Positions 1 through 6,386 of a stretch of DNA of 13,939 nucleotides are shown piece by piece. The stretch is from NCBI GenBank assembly GCA_900540095.1, contig UQEO01000048.1, positions 1-13,939 on the forward strand. The letters are read 5' to 3'. Origin of the DNA: an uncultured Collinsella sp. (GTDB taxonomy: Bacteria; Actinomycetota; Coriobacteriia; Coriobacteriales; Coriobacteriaceae). How positions within the stretch are numbered: the stretch's first letter is position 1; the number at the start of each line of letters is the position of its first letter. The position numbers and the translations under genes are program-made. The notes under the pieces are model-generated. The model saw only the letters and a program-made list of their open reading frames with translations. It was not told the origin of the DNA and did no database searches.

Positions 1-663
1 GACCCGAAGCCCGATGGGGTTGTATCGGCTCGCACCGGGATAGCCGGTCAGGTCGAGGACGATGGTCTCGTAGCCGAGCTCCCTCGCCTTGTCGGCGGTG
101 AGCTCAAGGATCTCGGGCTTTCCGGTGGAGATGACGTTCCAACCGGCGGCTAGGAACATATGCATATCTTCCAGGACCTGGAATTGTGACTTACCAGACC
201 CCGTTTTACCTATGCTAATCGTATGCGGAACGGATGAGTCGTACCAGTAACCGCCCTTGTTTGCTCCGAGCACGAAGCCCGCTCTGACCGGAGTTCCAGA
301 TCCGTCCCAGAAATCGTTGCGGCGGTTGAGTTCCGCTGCGCCCCGGACGACGTGGGCGTCGCCGTAGATACCTTCGTCGACGTTCCGGTTACGTTCGGCG
401 TCCTTTGCGACCGTATAGCCGAGGAGAACGAGAAACAGGAGACAGAACGCTGCGAACATGAACGGAATGTGACCGAGCCATGCCCCGGAAAGCCAAAAGA
501 CCGACCACATGTCGAAACCGATGGCGTCGAGCCAGGCGACCCAATCGATGGGGAGCGACGAAGCGGCGCAAGCGATCACGGGTGCTATCAGGGGATAACA
601 CGCGACGGTAAGGACGGTGGCGAACGAAGCCGAGAGGACAGCGTTGAACTTAAGATTGCGCAC
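1..663 (-). CDS. VirD4/TraG-type conjugative coupling ATPase, N-terminal part
   Basis: This reading frame is open from a GTG at 663 to the left edge (221 codons), so its C-terminus is missing. Two hydrophobic segments (about residues 8-36 and 52-86) precede a cytoplasmic part containing GDAHVV (101-106) and a Walker A loop, GKTGSGKS (152-159). The phrase RYNPIG (213-218) resembles the NP motif of this family. Two N-terminal membrane helices followed by a P-loop is the layout of type IV coupling proteins, which link the relaxosome to the secretion channel at the inner membrane. The GTG start is chosen because AGGAGG (671-676) lies 7 nt upstream and overlaps the stop of the MobC-like gene, so the two are translationally adjacent. 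Walker B and the all-alpha domain lie outside the window. Family assignment is fairly secure; whether the element is fully conjugative cannot be told here. Confidence 0.82.
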   Translation of the reverse strand, partial: MRNLKFNAVLSASFATVLTVACYPLIAPVIACAASSLPIDWVAWLDAIGFDMWSVFWLSGAWLGHIPFMFAAFCLLFLVLLGYTVAKDAERNRNVDEGIYGDAHVVRGAAELNRRNDFWDGSGTPVRAGFVLGANKGGYWYDSSVPHTISIGKTGSGKSQFQVLEDMHMFLAAGWNVISTGKPEILELTADKARELGYETIVLDLTGYPGASRYNPIGLRV

Positions 664-674
664 AGGATTTCCTC

Positions 675-1022
675 CTAGACGTTCCGGGCATCAGTCAGGA
701 AGTCCGAGACGGCGTCGGCTGCGTTTCCGACCTTTATGAGTGCGGCATCGAGGAACGGGGCGATCCGACCGGGGTCGTGGGTGATATGGACCTCGCGCGT
801 CAACTGGTTAAGGTTCGACGCAGCAAGTCTGAAATCTCGATACAGGAGCTTCAGCGTCTCGGGGTCGGTGGCGATTATGGGTCGGTCGCCGTCGACGAGC
901 GAGCGTCGGCGAAGGTACTCGCTCATGCTCAGGCCAGCCGCATCGGCACGCCGCGCGATGGCGGCGCGCTCCTGCGAGGTGACTCTGACGTAGATGCGGC
1001 CCAACCTCTGCGGGCTACTCAT
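675..1022 (-). CDS. MobC-like relaxosome accessory protein
   Basis: This is a 115-residue basic protein. Its N-terminus (about residues 8-45) has a strand-helix-helix pattern, RIYVRVTSQERAAIARRA followed by GLSMSEYLRRR, typical of ribbon-helix-helix MobC proteins. These bind oriT and help the relaxase nick and melt DNA. The later LAASNLNQLTREVH (67-79) matches the helical segment with a conserved LNQ usual in the family. The frame is open further upstream to 1190, but the upstream part is out-of-frame sequence of the neighbouring gene, so the ATG at 1022 is preferred. That start overlaps the last 8 nt of the 148-residue gene, suggesting translational coupling. The coupling-protein gene follows 11 nt downstream. 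MobC plus a coupling protein implies that a relaxase gene lies to the left of the window. Confidence 0.8.
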   Translation of the reverse strand: MSSPQRLGRIYVRVTSQERAAIARRADAAGLSMSEYLRRRSLVDGDRPIIATDPETLKLLYRDFRLAASNLNQLTREVHITHDPGRIAPFLDAALIKVGNAADAVSDFLTDARNV

Positions 1023-1461
1023 TGCGCCCCGCCGCGCCAGTGGGAACGAACACATGGGACACGCCGACTCGGCGGTCGCCTCCCATGCTGTCACAGAGCA
1101 TGAAGGCGAACGCAAACGGGGTGTTGGCAAAGGGTGTGCGGGAACGGGCTTCGAACATGAGGGCCATGAGATCGAGATAGGCGCTTTCAAGGCGATCGTA
1201 GTCCCCGCGCGTCACGGGGATCCCGCGATAGGTGACGATGGGGAGGTCGGGCTCGTCGCAATAGTAGGCGAAGAGTGTACCGGGGATCTCCTCCTGGACG
1301 ATCGCATCGATCGAGGGGATATCGGGGTAGGCCGACGGTGCGAAAGGCCAGGCGAAGAAGGCATGCTTTCGCTTTTCGGCTGCTTCGGGGTTGAGCTCGA
1401 TGGTGAACTTCGGGGCGATCTCGAATCGACCGTCCGACAGTTTCAGGGATTTGAATTCCAT
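1015..1461 (-). CDS. Conserved-looking element protein of unknown function (148 aa)
   Basis: I do not recognise this protein. It is 148 residues, has no clear membrane helix or signal peptide, and is rich in aromatic and proline residues (for example AFFAWPFAPSAYPDIP, 39-54). An acidic, soluble middle region contains YYCDEPDLPIVTYRG. The start at 1461 has AAAGGA about 6 nt upstream. Its end overlaps the MobC-like gene by 8 nt (stop 1015-1017, downstream ATG at 1022), so it is probably co-transcribed and coupled with the mobilization genes. It lies between the RepA-like ATPase and MobC, so a role in transfer or replication of the excised element is a guess from position only. The reading frame looks real: codon use matches its neighbours, it has a ribosome site, and it fits tightly between genes. 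Confidence 0.7.
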   Translation of the reverse strand: MEFKSLKLSDGRFEIAPKFTIELNPEAAEKRKHAFFAWPFAPSAYPDIPSIDAIVQEEIPGTLFAYYCDEPDLPIVTYRGIPVTRGDYDRLESAYLDLMALMFEARSRTPFANTPFAFAFMLCDSMGGDRRVGVSHVFVPTGAAGRNE

Positions 1462-1482
1462 AACAGGTCCTTTCGATGATGC

Positions 1483-1510
1483 GGCGGGGCCGGGTGTGGC
1501 TGACCCCGCC
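1483..1510 (-). other. Intergenic stem-loop between RepA-like and 148-aa genes
   Basis: A perfect 7-bp inverted repeat (GGCGGGG at 1483-1489 and CCCCGCC at 1504-1510) encloses a 14-nt loop in the 55-nt gap between two co-directional genes. No T-run follows on the minus strand, so it is not a simple intrinsic terminator. It could be an mRNA-processing or partial-termination structure that sets relative expression of the two genes. Confidence 0.4.
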
Positions 1511-1516
1511 GGTCGA

Positions 1517-2500
1517 TTAGTCGCGGGTGAGAATGTGTGCGAGGGTGATTAGCCGCGCTGTCGCGGTGCGGTGGAACCCGTACTCGACTCCTCGCTCGGC
1601 GAGGAATGCGCGGTGCTCGTTGAGCCGCTTCGCGAGGACGGCGGGCGTTGCATCGGTGAGGCTGGCGTCCTCGATAAGCTGCGTGGCGGTACCTTCCCAG
1701 GCGCCGGGCCGCGCAGCCATGAAGTCGAGGACGGTGAGCACGCATGCCGGAACCTCGCGCTCGCGCAGTTCCTCACGGCTGGTCTGCTCGATAAGGTGCC
1801 AGCGACAGTTGGTGAATGCGAGCTTGTATTCCGCTAGGTCGACATCGCGTCCAGTGATGGAGAGCCTAGCCTTGCCATCGAACATCGCGTCCTTGGCGAG
1901 CAATAGGCACTCGTCCGCTGCGCCGAGGATGCCATTTGAGCCGCTGATCGTGTTGAACACGTTCGCCTCGTCGCCCATCTTGCGCGTATGGTGGACGAGC
2001 AGGACGCACAAGCTGTGTTTGTCGGCGAATGCCTTGAGCAGGCCGACATCCTGATAGTCGGACGCATAGACGCTGTCTCCGCTGGTAACGCGTACTTTTT
2101 GGAGTGTGTCGACAATGATGAGTCTGGTTGTGAGGTGGGAGGAGACGTAGCGCTCAAGCTGAAGGATGAGGCCGCTGTTGAGCTTGTCGGCCATGATGGC
2201 GAACTGGAGGTCGTCGTTGGCGACATCGACAATATGGAACAGGCGGTTCTGGATGCGCGCGTACGTGTCCTCAAGGCACAGATAGAGAACGCCGGAACGT
2301 TCTGTGGCATGGTCGAGGAACGGCTGGCCGGTGCTGACGCTGACGCTGAGTCCCAGGCTGAACCAACTCTTTCCGACTTTAGGGGTGCCCGCGAGCACCA
2401 CGAGGCCGGTGGGGATGAGCTCCTCGACGAGCCAGGTGACGCTTGCGAGTGGGCTGTCGAGCAGGTCCTGCGCGGAACGGACCTCAAGGTCGCCTGGCAT
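1517..2500 (-). CDS. RepA-like RecA-fold ATPase (AAA_25 type)
   Basis: This 327-residue protein has a RecA-like NTPase core. A Walker A loop, GTPKVGKS (38-45), follows the strand GLVVLA. YLCLED (73-78) carries the likely catalytic glutamate. RLIIVDTL (126-133) is the Walker B strand, LLVHHTRK (167-174) the following strand and sensor, and SGSNGILGAADECLLL (186-201) the next conserved block. This order matches hexameric RepA-type plasmid helicases and related AAA_25 proteins. The C-terminal third (about 245-327) looks helical and could be a winged-helix DNA-binding region. The start at 2500 is preferred over an upstream in-frame ATG (2629) because GGAGG lies 9 nt before it and the upstream part overlaps another gene. 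In an integrative element, such an ATPase probably supports replication or maintenance of the excised circle; that is inference. Confidence 0.8.
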   Translation of the reverse strand: MPGDLEVRSAQDLLDSPLASVTWLVEELIPTGLVVLAGTPKVGKSWFSLGLSVSVSTGQPFLDHATERSGVLYLCLEDTYARIQNRLFHIVDVANDDLQFAIMADKLNSGLILQLERYVSSHLTTRLIIVDTLQKVRVTSGDSVYASDYQDVGLLKAFADKHSLCVLLVHHTRKMGDEANVFNTISGSNGILGAADECLLLAKDAMFDGKARLSITGRDVDLAEYKLAFTNCRWHLIEQTSREELREREVPACVLTVLDFMAARPGAWEGTATQLIEDASLTDATPAVLAKRLNEHRAFLAERGVEYGFHRTATARLITLAHILTRD

Positions 2501-2501
2501 C

Positions 2502-2711
2502 CTATACCGCCTCCGCGCGGATGACGCGACAGCGGCCGCGATAGTCGGTGACGATCTCGACGCCGAGGGCTGTGCAGAGCGCGTCGATGCGGTCCGCCTG
2601 TTCGATAGCGAATCCGAGAATGTCCTCATCGGTAGGATTGCGTGGGAGACCGTGGGCCTCCAGCGTGCGCGCTACGCGCTCGGCGTGCGCAAAGTAGGCG
2701 GAATAGTCCAT
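2502..2711 (-). CDS. Small acidic protein of unknown function (69 aa)
   Basis: This 69-residue protein reads MDYSAYFAHAERVARTLEAH at its start. It seems mostly helical, with a more strand-like C-terminus (VEIVTDYRGRCRVI, 51-64). It has a good ribosome site, AAGGAG, 5 nt before the ATG at 2711. It ends 1 nt before the start of the RepA-like ATPase, so the two are almost certainly translated from one message. I recognise no family. Small proteins in this position in plasmid replication operons are sometimes regulators or helicase accessories, but nothing in the sequence shows that here. Confidence 0.65.
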   Translation of the reverse strand: MDYSAYFAHAERVARTLEAHGLPRNPTDEDILGFAIEQADRIDALCTALGVEIVTDYRGRCRVIRAEAV

Positions 2712-2733
2712 TTGTGCTCCTTGTAGATATGGG

Positions 2734-2764
2734 CCGCATGGAGCATGTAATATGGACCATGCGG
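2734..2764. promoter_or_regulatory. Dyad upstream of the RepA-like operon
   Basis: A perfect 8-bp inverted repeat, CCGCATGG (2734-2741) and CCATGCGG (2757-2764), encloses 15 nt. It overlaps an imperfect direct repeat, ATATGG(G/A)CC, at 2727-2735 and 2750-2758. It sits just upstream of the leftward 69-aa/RepA-like genes, so it may be an operator, part of a replication origin, or an RNA stem in the leader. No partner protein can be named. Confidence 0.4.
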
Positions 2765-2778
2765 TTTATGTGCCGCGG

Positions 2779-2821
2779 ACGGGTGCGTCTTCTTGGCGGG
2801 AGGGCACCCGTTTTTCTTTTT
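2779..2821 (+). terminator. Rho-independent-type terminator reading rightward, with no obvious gene
   Basis: ACGGGTGC (2779-2786) pairs perfectly with GCACCCGT (2804-2811), and the arm runs into TTTTT-C-TTTTT. The 17-nt loop is longer than usual. The T-run is on the plus strand, whereas both flanking genes are on the minus strand, so it would end a rightward transcript not explained by any gene seen here. Confidence 0.5.
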
Positions 2822-2825
2822 CAGG

Positions 2826-3023
2826 CTAGCCAACGCCGGCCATCTCCTTTCGGTCGTCGGACTCTTTTAGCCCGAGCTCGCGGTAGAGCGCAGAACGGGC
2901 GATGTACCACGTCTTTCCGAGCTTGCGAAACGGAAGCTCACCGGCCTTGGCGAGCTTTTGAGCCTTGGAATAACTCACATTCATAATCTCGCTTGCTTCA
3001 GCGAGAGACAGGAGCTTGTCCAT
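2826..3023 (-). CDS. Excisionase-like small HTH protein (MerR/HTH_17 type)
   Basis: This 65-residue protein begins MDKLLSLAEASEIMNVSYSK, a helix-turn-helix of the excisionase/HTH_17 type. LPFRKLGKTWYIARSAL (30-46) follows, matching the wing and the usual R-x-G-x-x-W/Y-x-I phrase of this family. Such proteins direct tyrosine integrases toward excision or act as small regulators. The start at 3023 is chosen over an upstream in-frame ATG (3062) because AGGAGG lies 5 nt before it. The gene heads the leftward arm and faces the 410-aa gene across an AT-rich region. With the integrase in the same element, an excision-factor role is plausible, but a pure transcription regulator cannot be excluded. 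Confidence 0.75.
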   Translation of the reverse strand: MDKLLSLAEASEIMNVSYSKAQKLAKAGELPFRKLGKTWYIARSALYRELGLKESDDRKEMAGVG

Positions 3024-3174
3024 ATATACCTCCTCTCTTATCGTTAATTCCATTGTACACACTTGACAAAGAGAAACAAAGAAAAATAAAAATCAAATTG
3101 AAATGAGATATAGATAAAGGCTAAAGTTGAAACCAACATCGCTATAAAGCTTTATTTAGAAAGTTGATTAAGTA
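3024..3174. promoter_or_regulatory. AT-rich divergent control region
   Basis: This stretch is visibly much richer in A and T than its surroundings and separates the leftward excisionase-like gene from the rightward 410-aa gene. On the minus strand, TACAAT (3052-3057) is a good -10 box placed suitably before the excisionase-like gene; its -35 is poor. On the plus strand, TATAAA (3143-3148) is a possible -10 for the 410-aa gene, also without a convincing -35. The positions are suggestions; the region as a whole is probably the regulatory switch of the element. Confidence 0.45.
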
Positions 3175-4407
3175 ATGGCTAGAAAAGTATTCATCGCGAG
3201 GAACCGAAGCACCGGATTCCACTCCCTGGTCGAGGTGGTTCGTGGGGTTGAGGCGGCGGAGAAGTCGGCTCCAATGGACTTCGAGCTTGCAGAGCGCCTC
3301 ATGCGCTGGGGCACTCTCGACGAGCTCGTCACGGCCATTTCGGAGTCTGGTCCCCTCATCGACCGCAGCATCTATAAAGAGGAGAATAGGCGGTTGTCTA
3401 TCGACGAGGCCATCGAGGTCGTGGAGGAGTCCGTCGGCGGCGAGCGTGGTTTCACGCGTTGTGACGAAGATTTCCTCTATCTCCAGCTGTGCCTTGAGGG
3501 GATGTCTACGACGGGCAGCGCTTCGTCACTCTATCCCTCTCAGGCCTCCATTGCTCGCGATCTCAATCGCCATGGGCTTATTGAGTCCAACGGTCTTGAC
3601 GAGTTGAAGAAATGGCAGGAAGAAGATCCCGACTGCGTCGTTGTGATTGAACCCTTGAGGGACGTCGTCCTATGCCGAAATCTCGGTTCGGTCCTGCTCA
3701 GGTTGATCGCAAACATTATGTCGGGGCATGAGGACGTCCTTGAGAAAAGCGGGTTCAAGCGTTTCGAAAAGAAACGTCGCTGGTGGATTACTGGGGAGCT
3801 CAAGGACTCCTATTACGTCCTGCCATTCCAGCACAATTCCTCCTTCGATATGACTCTCAACTACTCGACCAAGTGGTTCAAGAACGTCTTTTCCTATATG
3901 GTCATTAATCCGCTTGAGACGCGCATCCTCGATCTTAGGCCGAGAAAGAGTAAAGTTCTTTTCGGATCGGTTCCCAACGCGGTTTTGATAACCGCGCAGA
4001 TAAAGACCGGCGAGGGCGCACCGTTTTTCGATATCGGCTGGAAGCCGGAGGTCGAGAAGACCCAGCTGTATCTCGGCGTCGATGACGGGGGTACCCAGAG
4101 AGACGAGGCCATTGTCTTCGTGGAGTCCGTTGCCAAAATGCTGGCCGGGCTGACGACGAAGGACGGCGATCAACTTGGGTGGTCTGTAGGCGGGCCTTCG
4201 ATCTTCGATGATGTGCCGGTGCCCAGATACCATTTCCACTCGACGGCGGCGGCGATGTTCGGGGCTATCTTCTACCGATACGGCTGTGTCCCCACGACGT
4301 GCAAAAATTGCGGAAACGGCATTTTGGTCAAAACCAGGGGGAAGAGGCGCGAGTTCTGTTCCCCGTCGTGCAGGACGCAGTATTCGAATCGAAAGGCGGG
4401 GCTCTAG
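3175..4407 (+). CDS. Unknown 410-aa protein with C-terminal Cys4 zinc-ribbon-like motif
   Basis: I do not recognise this protein with certainty. The first 370 residues show no known catalytic motif, signal peptide or membrane helix. The C-terminus holds C376-x2-C379-x15-C395-x3-C399 followed by basic residues (KNCGNGILVKTRGKRREFCS and onward). That is like the zinc-binding tails of CGNR- and DUF6076-type proteins, so nucleic-acid binding is plausible. The ribosome site before the ATG at 3175 is weak. It is the first rightward gene; the next gene starts immediately at its stop codon and the integrase follows, so all three may share a transcript. Its place between excisionase-like and integrase genes suggests a regulator of the element or a cargo function. 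Neither is shown by the sequence. Confidence 0.75.
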   Translation: MARKVFIARNRSTGFHSLVEVVRGVEAAEKSAPMDFELAERLMRWGTLDELVTAISESGPLIDRSIYKEENRRLSIDEAIEVVEESVGGERGFTRCDEDFLYLQLCLEGMSTTGSASSLYPSQASIARDLNRHGLIESNGLDELKKWQEEDPDCVVVIEPLRDVVLCRNLGSVLLRLIANIMSGHEDVLEKSGFKRFEKKRRWWITGELKDSYYVLPFQHNSSFDMTLNYSTKWFKNVFSYMVINPLETRILDLRPRKSKVLFGSVPNAVLITAQIKTGEGAPFFDIGWKPEVEKTQLYLGVDDGGTQRDEAIVFVESVAKMLAGLTTKDGDQLGWSVGGPSIFDDVPVPRYHFHSTAAAMFGAIFYRYGCVPTTCKNCGNGILVKTRGKRREFCSPSCRTQYSNRKAGL

Positions 4408-4617
4408 ATGAATCCGTTTATCATCGCGGGCGCGGTGTGGCTGGCGGTCGCCATCGCAACCTTGCTGTATCAAGTGGTCCGCAGGAAGCTCGGGGATCGG
4501 GGCTCGATGGTCGAGGCGTCTTGGCGCGACTTGGCTATGTCATCGATCGGTTTCGGGCTTCCGTTCGCGGCGCTCGCGCTTGCCGCCGTCGGCGTGGCAA
4601 CAATCTTTCTTCACTAG
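4408..4617 (+). CDS. Small two-helix membrane protein (69 aa), unknown function
   Basis: This 69-residue protein has two predicted membrane helices (about residues 3-23 and 44-68) joined by a positively charged loop (VRRKLGDRGS). That arrangement would place the loop in the cytoplasm. The ATG directly follows the TAG of the 410-aa gene, and an AAAGG-containing purine run lies upstream, so it is likely translated together with that gene. The integrase starts 12 nt after it ends. The pairing of a soluble Cys4 protein with a tiny membrane protein in a mobile element is noteworthy, but no function is recognisable. Confidence 0.6.
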   Translation: MNPFIIAGAVWLAVAIATLLYQVVRRKLGDRGSMVEASWRDLAMSSIGFGLPFAALALAAVGVATIFLH

Positions 4618-4629
4618 AGGCGCGGTAGC

Positions 4630-5994
4630 ATGGCGACGGTGCCCCGCAACAAGGGTAGTTACGCCCCTAGGACGGCTGGTAGCTCTTGGCAGGTAAAGTA
4701 CCCGCTCGGCTGGAATGAGCGCAAGAAGCGTTACGACGAATATCGTGAAGAGGTCGCTTCGGAGGCCGAGGCCATCGCGCTGATCAAAGCCATCAACGAC
4801 TACGTTTATCACGGGGGCCTTCCGCAAGACGTACCCGAGTGGAGACGCAGGGCAAAAGGACATTCCGAGGGTGACGTCCTAACGCTCGATGGATTCGCCA
4901 TGTCCTATATCGCGATGCGGGAGAGACGGCGAAAAGTCCAGGAGAGGACCATCGAAAGCAACCGCGAGGCCTGGGCAAGACTCCGGCCGTACCTCGGCAA
5001 TCTGCCTCTGAGGCGGGTGACGCCCTTCGTCATCGATGAGGCATATGCCTGCATGGGGAGTCCGGGGGACGATAACCTTGCCGGTAAGGTCTACTCCGGA
5101 ACGACGATTGAGAAAAGTCATGCGTTTCTGCGGCAGCTGCTCAAGGACGCCGTCGAGCGGGGTTACATCGACAAGAACCCCTGCGATTCGATTGACGCTC
5201 CCAAGAGGGATACCAAGGAGAAGGTAGCACTCACTTTATTTCAAGCCCAGGCGCTATTTAACTACATAACGAGTCGCCCCCTGGAGGCACATGCCATTGG
5301 CGTGCTGCTTGCGCTGAACTGCGGGCTTAGACTTTCCGAGATGCTCGCGTTGACCTGGCAAGATTATGAAGGCGGCGTGCTGTCTGTAACTAAAGCGCTG
5401 AACAAAGAGAAGCAGACGTACAAGTCGACGAAGAACGAAGACAACAGGAGAGTCCCTGTCCCGATGCCGCTCATATCGGTTCTCGATGAGTGGCGGAAGA
5501 CCCAAAGGCGCATTTACTCGGACAACCTCGGCCTTCGCTGGAGCGAAGACGCACCCATTGTGAACAGCAGAAACGCAAAGCACATCCTTCAGCGGTCTTT
5601 CACGCGTTGGTTCGATTCGGCAAGGCTCGAGTATCCGATACCCGACGACTTCGAGTTTCATGGGTTCAGGCATACATACGTGACCTTGTTGAGTCGCGAC
5701 TGTGGAGTGGACCGGCGAACCGCGAAGAGCATGAGCGGTCACAAGAACGACCAGGCCTTCGATATCTACACTCATACAAACGATGAGTGGCAGCGAAGGG
5801 CGGCTAACGAGCTCGGTGATATCTTGCAGCCTAATGACGGCGCTAGAAAATGCTACAACTGCGCTTACTGGGGCGTATCTCCTCTAGACGCCGATCGTGG
5901 TGCCTGCTGGAACAACCCCGCCGGGCTAATCGAAGCAAAAGCGGGCGACTCGTGTGGCAAGGGCCTGTTCATCGCCAAAACCGCGAAAGCGTGA
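4630..5994 (+). CDS. int: Tyrosine-recombinase integrase with extra C-terminal Cys4 tail
   Basis: This 454-residue site-specific recombinase would integrate and excise the element at the adjacent tRNA-derived site. The N-terminus (about 10-62) looks like an arm-type DNA-binding domain, and about 84-180 is the core-binding helical domain. The catalytic domain shows R234 in GLRLSEML, a candidate Lys 268 in the beta-hairpin, H344 and R347 in HGFRHT, H371 in SGHKN, and the nucleophile Y380 in DIYTH, so the catalytic set is complete. After Tyr380 the protein continues for some 74 residues with four cysteines (408, 411, 426, 442; CYNCAYWG, GACWNN, GDSCGKG), unlike most integrases. The start at 4630 has GAGG about 9 nt upstream. 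The gene is last in the rightward arm and ends some 258 nt from the attachment site, the usual place for an integrase. Confidence 0.95.
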   Translation: MATVPRNKGSYAPRTAGSSWQVKYPLGWNERKKRYDEYREEVASEAEAIALIKAINDYVYHGGLPQDVPEWRRRAKGHSEGDVLTLDGFAMSYIAMRERRRKVQERTIESNREAWARLRPYLGNLPLRRVTPFVIDEAYACMGSPGDDNLAGKVYSGTTIEKSHAFLRQLLKDAVERGYIDKNPCDSIDAPKRDTKEKVALTLFQAQALFNYITSRPLEAHAIGVLLALNCGLRLSEMLALTWQDYEGGVLSVTKALNKEKQTYKSTKNEDNRRVPVPMPLISVLDEWRKTQRRIYSDNLGLRWSEDAPIVNSRNAKHILQRSFTRWFDSARLEYPIPDDFEFHGFRHTYVTLLSRDCGVDRRTAKSMSGHKNDQAFDIYTHTNDEWQRRAANELGDILQPNDGARKCYNCAYWGVSPLDADRGACWNNPAGLIEAKAGDSCGKGLFIAKTAKA

Positions 5995-6252
5995 CGGCAG
6001 CGGGCATATCACATTGAAGCTGTCATTTCCGTCATAGGTGTCATTTGCTGACTTGAGTATTGGTTGTTTGTTAATCAGCAGGGGTGATATTAAATATGTT
6101 CAAATATGGCGGCGGAATCTGATCAGAATATGCTCAGAATGATGACATGAGCAGATAATGAGCAGATAAAAATGCTCAATAATAAGTGCATGATACAGCT
6201 ATTTACCTGCGTAAACGTATAATAGGTTCTATAGAGAAAGAGCCGCCCCGCC
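5995..6252. other. Element end between integrase and attachment site, with candidate arm-type repeats
   Basis: No gene is seen here. ATGAGCAGATA occurs twice back to back (6147-6157 and 6158-6168), and its core appears inverted as ATGCTCA at 6130-6136 and 6172-6178. GTCATTT also repeats around 6020-6050. Closely spaced short repeats next to an attachment site are what arm-type integrase or excisionase binding sites look like; the binding itself is inferred. The region is AT-rich compared with the genes on both sides. Confidence 0.5.
6218..6223 (+). promoter_or_regulatory. Possible outward-facing -10 box at element end
   Basis: A perfect TATAAT lies about 30 nt before the tRNA-derived attachment site and points out of the element. 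The best -35 candidate (TACAGC, 6194-6199) is weak with an 18-nt spacer, so promoter activity is uncertain. In an AT-rich end, a chance match is possible. Confidence 0.25.
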
Positions 6253-6297
6253 CTCATAACCCGGAGGTCGTAGGTTCAAATCCTGCCCCCGCGACCA
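6253..6297 (+). other. attR-type site: displaced 3' part of initiator tRNA-fMet(CAT)
   Basis: From 6253 the sequence reads as the second half of a tRNA: anticodon loop CTCATAA with anticodon CAT (6255-6257), stem CCCGG, variable loop AGGTC, T arm GTAGG-TTCAAAT-CCTGC (6270-6286), acceptor strand CCCCGCG (6287-6293), discriminator A and encoded CCA. It closely follows bacterial tRNA-fMet, including the CCC of the initiator anticodon stem. Homology stops at 6253: upstream bases do not give the matching 5' stem strand, D arm or acceptor. A 3' tRNA fragment next to an integrase gene is the classic footprint of tRNA-targeted integration. The true crossover lies somewhere in this segment, and the intact copy should be at the other end of the element. 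Confidence 0.85.
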
Positions 6298-6306
6298 AGA
6301 ACTTGC

Positions 6307-6336
6307 AGCTCGTCGGCCTAGCCGGCGAGCTTTTTT
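6307..6336 (+). terminator. Native tRNA terminator left with the displaced 3' fragment
   Basis: The arm 6307-6317 (AGCTCGTCGGC) pairs with 6321-6331 (GCCGGCGAGCT) around a 3-nt loop, with one G-T wobble, and runs into six Ts. It lies 10 nt after the tRNA CCA end, as expected for the terminator of the original tRNA gene, which suggests chromosomal sequence begins at the attachment site. Confidence 0.85.
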
Positions 6337-6386
6337 GTTATTCCGGGACCGTGTTTTCGGTCCAATTCTCGGCCTCTCAAACAAAA

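Noticed and set aside
352..678. A 108-codon plus-strand frame
   Set aside because: It is antisense to the coupling-protein gene, whose P-loop and membrane helices are clear, and is a charged motif-free product.
675..1190. A longer MobC-like protein starting at 1190
   Set aside because: The added 56 residues are a Pro/Ser/Arg-rich out-of-frame reading of the 148-aa gene; homology to MobC begins just after the ATG at 1022.
1834..2487. A 217-codon minus-strand frame inside the RepA-like gene
   Set aside because: Same strand but shifted frame, Ser/Thr/Ala-rich; the other frame contains the Walker motifs.
3670..4473. A 267-codon minus-strand frame opposite the 410-aa gene
   Set aside because: Arg-rich and motif-free, whereas the plus-strand frame carries a Cys4 motif and fits the gene spacing.
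6225..6297. A complete tRNA gene
   Set aside because: Only the part from the anticodon loop onward fits; the bases upstream do not form the 5' anticodon strand, D arm or acceptor strand.
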